Assembly: GCF_041817755.1 (NCBI RefSeq)
Contig: NZ_JBGYBX010000031.1
Coordinates: forward strand, 1 to 15,678
Direction of reading: 5' to 3'
Source: Glaesserella sp041817755
GTDB lineage: Bacteria; Pseudomonadota; Gammaproteobacteria; Enterobacterales; Pasteurellaceae
Length of the DNA: 15,678 bases
The notes under the pieces were generated by a model. That model saw nothing but the letters and a program-made list of their open reading frames with translations, did no database searches and had not been told where the DNA came from. The position numbers were made by a program, and so were the translations under genes. Positions 6,815 through 13,411 of the stretch are shown in pieces. Position 1 is the first letter of the stretch; every line of letters begins with the position of its first letter.

Positions 6815-6830
6815 TGTTTTTGATTACACT
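6802..6830 (+). promoter_or_regulatory. Promoter for metJ
   Basis: TTGCGA (6802-6807) and TACACT (6825-6830) have the optimal 17-base spacing, each with a 4/6 match. Transcription would begin near 6837. The -35 falls across the third and fourth met boxes. Confidence 0.55.
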
Positions 6831-6859
6831 ATGGCAAAATTTTTCTGACGGGATTCAAC

Positions 6860-7177
6860 ATGGCAGACTGGAACGGTGAATATATCAGCCCTTATGCTGA
6901 ACATGGTAAAAAAAGCGAACAAGTAAAAAAGATTACGGTGTCCATTCCGATTAAAGTATTGGAAATTTTGACCAATGAACGGACGCGACGCCAAATTCGT
7001 AATCTGCGCCATGCGACAAACAGTGAATTGCTTTGCGAAGCGTTCTTACATGCGTTTACCGGGCAGCCGTTACCGACGGATGATGATTTAATGAAGGAAC
7101 GCAGTGATGAGATTCCAGAAAGCGCCAAAGAAAAAATGCGCGAGATGGGGATCAATCCTGACGAATGGCAGTATTAA
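6860..7177 (+). CDS. metJ: Methionine regulon repressor MetJ
   Basis: MetJ is the ribbon-helix-helix repressor of methionine synthesis genes, with S-adenosylmethionine as corepressor. The 105 residues are nearly identical in length and pattern to E. coli MetJ: GEYISPYAEHGKKSEQVKK, then the DNA-contacting strand ITVSIP, with Lys24 and Thr26 (23 and 25 in the mature numbering used for E. coli). RTRRQ, NLRHATNSELLCEAFLHAF, TGQPLP and KERSDEIP follow. GGGA lies before the ATG. The gene diverges from rnr, is followed by a compact terminator and carries its own met-box operator. The E. coli neighbour metB is not in the window. Confidence 0.97.
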   Translation: MADWNGEYISPYAEHGKKSEQVKKITVSIPIKVLEILTNERTRRQIRNLRHATNSELLCEAFLHAFTGQPLPTDDDLMKERSDEIPESAKEKMREMGINPDEWQY

Positions 7178-7181
7178 GTAC

Positions 7182-7208
7182 AACCTCGCCCTTGCGAGGT
7201 TTTCTTTT
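7182..7208 (+). terminator. Rho-independent terminator after metJ
   Basis: AACCTCGC (7182-7189) pairs perfectly with GCGAGGTT (7194-7201) around CCTT, followed by TTCTTTT. It begins five bases after the metJ stop. The yhdT Shine-Dalgarno starts right at its T-run, so yhdT-panF must use read-through or a promoter inside metJ. Confidence 0.85.
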
Positions 7209-7223
7209 AAGGGAGTATCCGTG

Positions 7224-7463
7224 ATGAATTCAAAACAGATTATCCGAGAAGTGCGTTGGGCACTGTGGTTGACGCTGATTTATCTGGCTGGTTGGATTGG
7301 ATTTGCCTATTTTTCACCGACGGGACGCGGTTTTTTAGGTTTCCCGATTTGGTTTGAATTAAGTTGTATTTATTTTCCGCTGCTTTTTACGTTGTTGATT
7401 AGCGTGGTGGTAAAACTGATTTATCAAGAGGTGGATTTGGACGGAGGTAAAGATGAACGCTGA
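7224..7463 (+). CDS. yhdT: YhdT family small membrane protein
   Basis: A 79-residue inner-membrane protein of the YhdT (DUF997) family, whose function is unknown. Two hydrophobic segments, about residues 14-32 and 44-66, flank a short loop with FSPTGRGFLGFP. It is usually found just before panF, as here. The ATG at 7224 has AAGGGAG 8 bases upstream; an in-frame GTG three bases earlier is possible. The frame stays open back into metJ, but that longer reading covers the terminator and lacks a start signal. Its end overlaps panF by 11 bases. Confidence 0.85.
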   Translation: MNSKQIIREVRWALWLTLIYLAGWIGFAYFSPTGRGFLGFPIWFELSCIYFPLLFTLLISVVVKLIYQEVDLDGGKDER

Positions 7464-8883
7464 AATGTTAATTCCGCTGGTCGCTTACCTTGTCTTTGTA
7501 TTCGGTGTAGCATTTTATGCGTACCGTCAACGTCAACGCGGCTCGTTTTTATCGGAATATTATGTCGGTGGTCGCTCGATGTCCGGCTTTGTATTGGCGA
7601 TGACAACCGCGGCAACCTACGTAGGCGCAAGCAGTTTTATCGGCGGACCGGGCGCCGCCTATAAATACGGTTTGGGCTGGGTTTTGTTGGCGATGATTCA
7701 AGTGCCCGCCGTGTTACTGACCCTCGGCGTTTTAGGCAAAAAATTTGCCATCATTGCACGGCAAACAAACAGTGTCACCGTCAACGATATGTTGTTTGCC
7801 CGTTATAAAAGCCCGTTAGTTGTTTGGCTGTCAAGCTTTGCCTTGTTGATTTCGTTTTTTGCGATGATGATGGTGCAATTTATCGGTGCAGGACGTTTAT
7901 TGGAAACCACATTAGGGATTTCTTACGGCTCGTCTGTGTTGATTTTTGCCTTTACGGTCGGTATTTACACCTTTATCGGCGGTTTCCGCGCGGTGGTATT
8001 GACGGACACGATCCAAGGCATGGTGATGGTGATCGGAACCTTGCTGCTGTTGGGCGGCGTGATTTATGCCGTCGGCGGTGTGGAAAATGCCGTTAACCGT
8101 TTGGAAGCCATTAACCCGCAATTAATCGAGCCTTACGGCATTGATGAACGTCCGCTTGATTTTACCTTTATGGCGTCATTTTGGGTGTTGGTTTGCTTCG
8201 GCTTGATCGGTTTACCGCATTTGGCGGTCAGAAGCATGGCGTATAAAGACAGTAAAGCCTTGCACCGTGCTGTAGTGATCGGTACCATCGTTGTTGCCGT
8301 GTTGATGTTCGGTATGCACCTTGCCGGTACGCTGGGAAGGGCGTTGATTCCCGATTTAAAAGTTGCGGATCAAGTGATTCCGACGTTAATGTTGCAAGTG
8401 CTTCCGCCGATTGTGGCGGGAATCTTCTTGGCGGCGCCGATGGCGGCGATTATGTCGTCGATTGACTCCTTGCTGATTCAATCTTCTTCCACTTTGATTA
8501 AAGACTTATACCTTGCCGTTCGTCCGAAAGCGATTGCCGACGAACAACGGATTAAGTTTTTTTCCACTGTCACCACATTAGTGATTACCGTGCTGGTGGT
8601 TATTGCCGCAATGGATCCGCCGGAGATGTTAATTTGGCTGAACTTGCTTTCACTAGGCGGGTTGGAAGCGACTTTTCTGTGGGTGCTCGTGTTGGGGCTT
8701 TATTGGAAAAATGCAAATGCAGCGGGCGCGATTTCGTCCATGGTCGGCGGTTTGACCAGCTATGTCGTGATGACGGCGTTCGGCATTAAACTGTTCAGTT
8801 TCCATGCCATCGTGCCTTCTTTGGTGATTGGCTTGGTGGCGTTTTTAATCGGAAATAAACTGGGTAAACCGCAATCGGCATAA
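7453..8883 (+). CDS. panF: Sodium/pantothenate symporter PanF
   Basis: PanF imports pantothenate, the precursor of coenzyme A, with sodium. It belongs to the sodium:solute symporter (SSF) family with about 13 transmembrane helices. The 476-residue protein (E. coli 483) is hydrophobic throughout, with family-typical stretches EYYVGGRSM, TTAATYVGASSFIGGPG near 50-66 and SSIDSLLIQSSSTLIKDLY near 335-354, the region expected around the sodium and substrate sites. GGAGG lies 5 bases before the ATG, within the end of yhdT. In E. coli prmA follows panF; here a convergent pepO does. The conserved yhdT-panF pair supports the name over other SSF members. Confidence 0.93.
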   Translation: MNAEMLIPLVAYLVFVFGVAFYAYRQRQRGSFLSEYYVGGRSMSGFVLAMTTAATYVGASSFIGGPGAAYKYGLGWVLLAMIQVPAVLLTLGVLGKKFAIIARQTNSVTVNDMLFARYKSPLVVWLSSFALLISFFAMMMVQFIGAGRLLETTLGISYGSSVLIFAFTVGIYTFIGGFRAVVLTDTIQGMVMVIGTLLLLGGVIYAVGGVENAVNRLEAINPQLIEPYGIDERPLDFTFMASFWVLVCFGLIGLPHLAVRSMAYKDSKALHRAVVIGTIVVAVLMFGMHLAGTLGRALIPDLKVADQVIPTLMLQVLPPIVAGIFLAAPMAAIMSSIDSLLIQSSSTLIKDLYLAVRPKAIADEQRIKFFSTVTTLVITVLVVIAAMDPPEMLIWLNLLSLGGLEATFLWVLVLGLYWKNANAAGAISSMVGGLTSYVVMTAFGIKLFSFHAIVPSLVIGLVAFLIGNKLGKPQSA

Positions 8884-8892
8884 TTGAAGACC

Positions 8893-8941
8893 AACAAGCG
8901 GTGTGATTTCGTCAATATTTTGCAAAATCACACCGCTTGTT
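8893..8941. terminator. Bidirectional terminator built from two uptake signals, panF/pepO
   Basis: A perfect 17-base stem pairs 8893-8909 with 8925-8941 around a 15-base loop, and the arms are ACAAGCGGTG uptake signals in inverted orientation. A T-rich tail (TTATTTTATG) follows on plus; on minus the tail is weaker. It lies between the 3' ends of panF and pepO, the expected place for a shared terminator. Confidence 0.78.
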
Positions 8942-8950
8942 ATTTTATGC

Positions 8951-10972
8951 TTACCAAATTTGAATCCGTTCATTGATTGGGCGATACATCGCATCACCTT
9001 GTTTGGTTTTGAATGCGTTGTGGAAGCCTGAAATATTCAGTACCGGCGCGAAGGCACGATATTGCCCCGGCGCGTGCGGGTCGCTTTTTACTTGGTGAGT
9101 CAACGCCTGCACCGTCGCTTTATTTCGCCATGAACGCGTCCAGCTCATAAAGAAACGTTGATCGGGAGTGAGATTATCGATTGTCGGGGCGACACCGTGA
9201 TCTTTTTCATACAATTTCAATGCGTCATAGGCAATACTTAATCCGCCGAGATCGGCGATATTTTCGCCAAGGGTGAAGCGTCCGTTAACAAAGACATTCG
9301 GCGCCACTTCAAACTTGTCAAACTGTGCGACAAGCTGATCGGCAAGAGCTTCGAATTTCTTGCGGTCATCCGCCGTCCACCACTCTTTTAAATTGCCGTC
9401 ACCGTCGAATTTCGACCCGCTGTCGTCAAAGCCGTGAGTAATTTCATGACCGATAATTGCTCCGATCGCACCGAAATTGACGGCGGGATCCGCATGAATA
9501 TCGTAAAGCGGGGCTTGCAAAATACCTGCAGGGAATACAATACGGTTCATCAGCGGACTGTATGACGCATTGACCACTTGCGGCAACATGCCCCATTCGT
9601 TTAAATCGACCGGTTTGCCGATTTTGCCGAGCGCATCTTGATAATTCCATTGAGCGACGGCTTTTAAATTGGCGTAGAGCGAACCGCCTTGCAACGCTGT
9701 TTTCAGGGTTAATTGACTGTAGTCTTTCCATTTGTTCGGGTAACCGACTTCGACGATAAATTTATCCAATTTTACTTTCGCTTTGGCTTTGGTTTCCGCC
9801 GACATCCAACTTAAGTTATCAATGCGGTGGTGATAGGCTTTAACCAGATAATTTGCCATGTCAAGCAAGTCTTGTTTTGCCGAAGCAGGGAAGAATTTGT
9901 CCACATAAAATTGGGCGAACTCTTGCCCGATTTGATTGTTGATTAAACGTAATGCACGTTTATCGAGCGGACGTTGTTGTTTTTGTCCGACCAATTTTTG
10001 CCCGTAGAATGCAAAATTCGCGTCATCCAATGCTTTATTAAGATACGTCGAGGCATTGGAAACGGTTTTAAAGCGTAAATAATCTTTGATTACCTCTAAG
10101 CGCTGCGGGTTGATCAGGTTGTCGAACTGTTTGAGATAATTCGGCTCCCATACCATCACCTCATCGGTATTCACACCGACCGCGCGGAGATAATCCGCCA
10201 GATTGATGTGTTTGCTCGCTTGCGCTAATTCATTGATGGAAAAAGGATTATAACGTTTTTGGATATCTCGGCGTTGTTCATTGGTAAAGAGCGTGGCGGC
10301 AATCGCTTTTTCGTAATCGACAATGGCTTTGGCTTTCCGCGTCGGATTTTTCACGCCGGCAAACGTGAGCATTTGTGCCACATAGCCTTGATAAAGCCGC
10401 AACGTTTTACGGTTTTCAGGGGTGTCTTTTTGATAGTAATCGTTGCTTAAGCCGAGCTCGTCGTTACTGAAATAGACCGCATTTTGGCGCGAGTTTTTCA
10501 AGTGGGCAAACACTGACCAACCGAATAACATTTCGTTGCCTTGTTTGGTTTCATCAATCAAATATTGCGTTAAATCGGCAAGGGATTGAATGCGATCGAT
10601 GTTGGCTAAATCGCCTTGAATCGGGCTTAAGCCGAATTTTTCCCGCGACTCGAGATCGGTATAACTTTCATACAATGCTTTCAAACGTTGGGCTTTGGCA
10701 TCTTTTGCAAATTTCGGGTCGGAAATGACCGCTTGTAATAATTCCAGCGAGCGTTTTTCATTTAACTCGTTGAGTTCCGCCAAGGTTCCCCAAGATGTTC
10801 GGTCGGCGGGGATTTGCGCCGTCTCCATCCACTTGCCGTTGACATAACGATAGAAGTCGTGTTGCGGTGCAACACTGTTGTCCATACCTTCCGTCAAGGT
10901 GCTTTGGTATTGCGGCGGGCGGGCGCATGCGCTTAATAACGCGAGGGTGAAGAGTGTCAGTGATTTTTTCAT
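8951..10972 (-). CDS. pepO: M13 (neprilysin-like) metallopeptidase lipoprotein PepO
   Basis: This is a zinc oligo-endopeptidase of family M13. The 673-residue protein has a signal peptide with lipobox LLSAC, giving lipidated Cys16, so it is probably a membrane-anchored, periplasm-facing lipoprotein. HEITH at 509-513 supplies the zinc His pair and catalytic Glu510, and Glu570 in GENIADLGG is the third ligand. VVNASY near 466-471 matches the substrate-binding NAxY motif, and the C-terminal ERIQIW is typical of M13. The N-terminal half (about 35-420) is the helical M13 N domain. No strong Shine-Dalgarno precedes the ATG (only AGG). It converges on panF and is downstream of hemH but has its own -10. 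Confidence 0.92.
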   Translation of the reverse strand: MKKSLTLFTLALLSACARPPQYQSTLTEGMDNSVAPQHDFYRYVNGKWMETAQIPADRTSWGTLAELNELNEKRSLELLQAVISDPKFAKDAKAQRLKALYESYTDLESREKFGLSPIQGDLANIDRIQSLADLTQYLIDETKQGNEMLFGWSVFAHLKNSRQNAVYFSNDELGLSNDYYQKDTPENRKTLRLYQGYVAQMLTFAGVKNPTRKAKAIVDYEKAIAATLFTNEQRRDIQKRYNPFSINELAQASKHINLADYLRAVGVNTDEVMVWEPNYLKQFDNLINPQRLEVIKDYLRFKTVSNASTYLNKALDDANFAFYGQKLVGQKQQRPLDKRALRLINNQIGQEFAQFYVDKFFPASAKQDLLDMANYLVKAYHHRIDNLSWMSAETKAKAKVKLDKFIVEVGYPNKWKDYSQLTLKTALQGGSLYANLKAVAQWNYQDALGKIGKPVDLNEWGMLPQVVNASYSPLMNRIVFPAGILQAPLYDIHADPAVNFGAIGAIIGHEITHGFDDSGSKFDGDGNLKEWWTADDRKKFEALADQLVAQFDKFEVAPNVFVNGRFTLGENIADLGGLSIAYDALKLYEKDHGVAPTIDNLTPDQRFFMSWTRSWRNKATVQALTHQVKSDPHAPGQYRAFAPVLNISGFHNAFKTKQGDAMYRPINERIQIW
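10727..10736 (-). repeat. DNA uptake signal inside pepO
   Basis: Reads ACAAGCGGTC on minus, a full Apl-type core in the N-terminal coding region. Confidence 0.7.
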
Positions 10973-11010
10973 GAATCGGCCTGTTTGATTGAAATAACAA
11001 TTTACGGCAA

Positions 11011-11039
11011 AGTATAAAGGTAAAAAAGCGTTATCCGAA
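11011..11039 (-). promoter_or_regulatory. Candidate promoter for pepO
   Basis: On the minus strand TATACT (11016-11011) is a 5/6 -10, with TTCGGA (11039-11034) 17 bases upstream as a poor -35. The leader would be about 33 bases. Confidence 0.4.
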
Positions 11040-11119
11040 ACATTTTCAAACGTTTGATGTTTGTGTGGACGTTTTTTGTGGGAGAAACTGAGGTCGTAAA
11101 ATCAATGGCTTAATATGAT

Positions 11120-11177
11120 ACAAGCGGCCGGATCATGCGAATATTTTGCAAAATAATCGGCTGATCCGAGCGCTTGT
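11120..11177. repeat. Degenerate inverted uptake-signal pair after hemH
   Basis: ACAAGCGGCCGGATCA (11120-11135) opposes TGATCCGAGCGCTTGT (11162-11177). Apart from two mismatches in the middle, the arms are complementary over 16 bases. Each arm has lost part of the uptake core: GGCC on the left, GCTC on the right when read on minus. No T-run follows on minus, so it may be a weak hemH terminator or just a decayed pair. Confidence 0.65.
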
Positions 11178-11195
11178 TAAATTGATTTTGCGAGG

Positions 11196-12155
11196 TTACA
11201 GCCTTTGTGTAATGAGATGAGCGAGTAACGCAATATGATCGGGATGTGCATTGAGTGCCGGTATATAACGATAGCTGATACCACCGGCATGCTCAAAAAT
11301 TTCACGGTTTTCTTCGGCAATTTCTTCCAAAGTTTCCAAGCAATCTGCCGCAAATCCGGGGCAAATGACGGCAACTTTTCGAATGCCTTTATTCGGTAAA
11401 TTCATTAAGGTTTCATCGGTATACGGTTTTAACCATTCTTCTTTTCCGAAACGGGATTGGAAAGCGATATGCCATTGTGTTTCCTTGAGATTCAGTTGCT
11501 CCGCAACCAAGTGTGCCGTTTTACGGCAGTGTTCCGCATAAAAATCTCCTTCGACCTCATAACGTTGAGGAATACCGTGAAAAGAGAAAAGCAGCAATTC
11601 GTCTTTATCCAGGTGGATCGAATTAGCCAATGCTTTGATGTATAACGGTTCATGATAATAACTATGAATAAATTCAAAGGGGACGATCTTTTTATGTGCT
11701 GTCAGGCTGCGGGCAAAGGCATCAAAAACGGAGGCGGTAGTGGTTGAGCTGTATTGCGGATAGAGTGGCAGTACGATGATTTTCTTCACGTCTTGTTGAA
11801 TGAGGTTGTTAACGGCATTTTCGATACTCGGATTGCCGTAGCTCATACCGAGTTCTACCGCTACGTTAGCGCCTTGTGCGCTAAAATAAGCTTGTACTGC
11901 GTTTTGTTGCCGGCGGGAAATGGACAGTAACGGCGAGCCTTCTGTCGTCCAAATCCCTTTATAGGCATCCGCGACTTTAGGTGCCCGTTTTGGTAACACC
12001 ATAAAATTTAAAATAAATTGCCATTTCCATTTGGGGAGATCGATAACGCGCGGATCACTTAAAAATTGTTTCAAATAACGTTTGACGGCTCGAGGCGTCG
12101 GCTCATCGGGCGTGCCGAGATTGGCCAGTAATACGCCGGTTTTAGTTTGAGTCAT
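11196..12155 (-). CDS. hemH: Ferrochelatase HemH
   Basis: HemH inserts ferrous iron into protoporphyrin IX, the last step of haem synthesis, at the inner face of the cytoplasmic membrane. The 319-residue protein begins GVLLANLGTPD, and SFHGIPQRY places the catalytic His at 193. CPGFAADCLETLEEI places the conserved Glu at 274. SYGNPSI and YPQYSSTTTAS are also family-typical. The ATG has AAAGGAA 7 bases upstream. It is one gene on minus, divergent from the str operon, with a perfect TATAAT upstream. Its presence means this organism can finish haem synthesis itself, unlike haem-dependent Pasteurellaceae, if the earlier genes are present. Confidence 0.95.
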   Translation of the reverse strand: MTQTKTGVLLANLGTPDEPTPRAVKRYLKQFLSDPRVIDLPKWKWQFILNFMVLPKRAPKVADAYKGIWTTEGSPLLSISRRQQNAVQAYFSAQGANVAVELGMSYGNPSIENAVNNLIQQDVKKIIVLPLYPQYSSTTTASVFDAFARSLTAHKKIVPFEFIHSYYHEPLYIKALANSIHLDKDELLLFSFHGIPQRYEVEGDFYAEHCRKTAHLVAEQLNLKETQWHIAFQSRFGKEEWLKPYTDETLMNLPNKGIRKVAVICPGFAADCLETLEEIAEENREIFEHAGGISYRYIPALNAHPDHIALLAHLITQRL

Positions 12156-12193
12156 GTCGATTCCTTTGGGTGATGGTTTCGGTTTTAAATCCT

Positions 12194-12199
12194 ATTATA
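12194..12199 (-). promoter_or_regulatory. -10 element for hemH
   Basis: A perfect TATAAT on minus, 38 bases before the ATG. I see no good -35 at 16-18 bases; TAGCAT is the nearest and is poor, so the promoter may need an activator or be weak. Confidence 0.4.
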
Positions 12200-12256
12200 G
12201 TAAATTCACTGTGATGATGCTATTTATCGAACCGAGCGGTCGTACCTTAAATCGGC

Positions 12257-12285
12257 TTGACATTACATGTGTAACACACTAGAAT
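12257..12285 (+). promoter_or_regulatory. Strong str operon promoter
   Basis: A perfect TTGACA (12257-12262), the optimal 17-base spacer, then TAGAAT (12280-12285, 5/6). This is the best sigma-70-type promoter in the window and suits a ribosomal protein operon. The start would be near G12291. Confidence 0.85.
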
Positions 12286-12292
12286 TTGCCGT

Positions 12293-12318
12293 CCTTTCGT
12301 CTATAGAAAGGCTTTTTT
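12293..12318 (+). terminator. Hairpin and T-run at the very 5' end of the str transcript
   Basis: CCTTTC (12293-12298) pairs with GAAAGG (12306-12311) around a 7-base loop, followed by C and six T's and then more T-rich sequence. It begins within a few bases of the predicted transcription start. It may act as an early attenuator or as a 5' hairpin that protects the mRNA. Confidence 0.5.
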
Positions 12319-12348
12319 ATTGTTTTTATTTTAACTGGAGCTTTATTA

Positions 12349-12723
12349 ATGGCAACTATCAACCAGCTAGTACGCAAACCGCGTGTGAAAAAGGTTGTAA
12401 AAAGCAACGTTCCTGCATTAGAGGCTTGCCCGCAGAAACGTGGTGTATGTACTCGTGTATATACTACAACTCCTAAAAAACCGAACTCAGCGTTACGTAA
12501 AGTCTGTCGTATCCGCTTGACTAACGGTTTTGAAGTAACTTCTTATATCGGTGGTGAAGGCCACAACCTTCAAGAACACAGTGTCGTATTAATCCGTGGC
12601 GGTCGTGTTAAAGACTTACCAGGTGTGCGTTATCACACTGTACGTGGTGCACTTGACTGTGCAGGCGTTAAAGACCGTAAACAAGGTCGTTCTAAATACG
12701 GCGTTAAACGTCCTAAGTCTTAA
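12349..12723 (+). CDS. rpsL: 30S ribosomal protein S12
   Basis: S12 is part of the decoding centre of the small subunit. The 124 residues match the bacterial family throughout: QLVRKPR, TPKKPNSALRK, GEGHNLQEHSVVLIRGGRVKDLPGVRYH and the basic tail. Lys43 and Lys88, the classic streptomycin-resistance positions, are wild type, and Asp89, the usual methylthiolation site, is present. GGAG lies 8 bases before the ATG. It is the first gene of rpsL-rpsG-fusA-tuf, and codon choice leans to the highly expressed set (CGT, GGT). Confidence 0.99.
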   Translation: MATINQLVRKPRVKKVVKSNVPALEACPQKRGVCTRVYTTTPKKPNSALRKVCRIRLTNGFEVTSYIGGEGHNLQEHSVVLIRGGRVKDLPGVRYHTVRGALDCAGVKDRKQGRSKYGVKRPKS

Positions 12724-12772
12724 TGGATCTCCGTTAAGTAAGGCCAAACGTCTAAATTAATATTTAAACCAT

Positions 12773-12812
12773 AAACTCCAGTCAAAGGCGCTTTGTCGCA
12801 AAAGATGAGTTT
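12773..12812 (+). promoter_or_regulatory. Candidate S7 feedback site in the rpsL-rpsG gap
   Basis: The 126-base gap folds locally. AAACTC (12773-12778) can pair with GAGTTT (12807-12812), enclosing a CAAAG/CTTTG hairpin (12783-12787 with 12791-12795, loop GCG) and an unpaired A-rich strand. In E. coli S7 binds this gap to repress its own translation. The position fits; the fold is my inference and is not matched base by base to the E. coli site. Confidence 0.4.
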
Positions 12813-12849
12813 TGGATATCCTGAAGATTTATAATACGGAGAAATCGCA

Positions 12850-13320
12850 ATGCCACGTCGTCGTAGTATTGAACCACGCAAAATTCTTCCAGATCCGAAG
12901 TTCGGTTCAGAATTACTTGCAAAATTCATCAACGTTTTAATGGTTGATGGTAAAAAATCTATCGCAGAATCAATTGTTTATGGTGCGTTAGAAACATTGT
13001 CCCAACGTTCCGGTAAAGATGCGTTGGAAGCATTCGAAATCGCACTTGAAAACGTGCGTCCAACCGTTGAGGTGAAATCCCGTCGTGTTGGTGGATCGAC
13101 TTACCAAGTGCCGGTTGAAGTCCGTCCGACCCGTCGTAATGCATTAGCAATGCGCTGGATCGTTGAAGCAGCACGTAAGCGCGGTGACAAATCAATGGCG
13201 CTTCGTTTAGCTAACGAATTATCAGATGCAGCAGACAACAAAGGCTCAGCAGTGAAAAAACGTGAAGACGTTCACCGTATGGCTGAAGCTAACAAAGCGT
13301 TTGCTCACTATCGTTGGTAA
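12850..13320 (+). CDS. rpsG: 30S ribosomal protein S7
   Basis: S7 is a primary 16S rRNA-binding protein that starts assembly of the 30S head, and in E. coli it also represses the str operon. The 156 residues match the family from MPRRR to AFAHYRW, including KILPDPKFGSELLAKFINVLMVDGKK, RVGGSTYQVPVEV and RWIVEAARKRG. GGAG lies 8 bases before the ATG. It is the second str gene, 126 bases after rpsL. The length equals the E. coli short form. Confidence 0.99.
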   Translation: MPRRRSIEPRKILPDPKFGSELLAKFINVLMVDGKKSIAESIVYGALETLSQRSGKDALEAFEIALENVRPTVEVKSRRVGGSTYQVPVEVRPTRRNALAMRWIVEAARKRGDKSMALRLANELSDAADNKGSAVKKREDVHRMAEANKAFAHYRW

Positions 13321-13337
13321 TAAGCTTTTGATTTTGG

Positions 13338-13370
13338 TAGGCTTCATCTCAAAATTTGTGATGAAGCCTA
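13338..13370 (+). other. Intercistronic hairpin rpsG-fusA
   Basis: TAGGCTTCATC (13338-13348) pairs perfectly with GATGAAGCCTA (13360-13370) around an 11-base loop, extendable by G-U pairs. No T-run follows, so it is more likely an mRNA processing or stability element than a terminator. A TATAAT at 13376-13381 follows without a properly spaced -35. Confidence 0.6.
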
Positions 13371-13411
13371 TTACGTATAATTTACATTAGAATTCAAACA
13401 AGGTAATAATA

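Noticed and set aside
6815..6860. Small RNA ending at the 6791-6814 hairpin
   Set aside because: I see no promoter between 6733 and 6790 on plus, and the 8-base register points to met boxes; kept only as an alternative.
7104..7223. N-terminal extension of yhdT into metJ
   Set aside because: It would translate the metJ terminator; AAGGGAG points to 7224.
12232..12241. Another uptake signal before the str promoter
   Set aside because: GAGCGGTC lacks the ACAA part of the core and may be chance.
12267..12476. Small plus-strand ORF across the str leader, possible leader peptide
   Set aside because: Its ATG lies before the likely transcription start and the frame only shadows rpsL.
12720..12932. 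Minus-strand ORF over the rpsL-rpsG gap
   Set aside because: It extends into rpsG, has no ribosome site and resembles no known protein.
13376..13381. Internal fusA promoter at TATAAT
   Set aside because: The best -35 (TTGTGA at 13356-13361) is only 14 bases away, too close.
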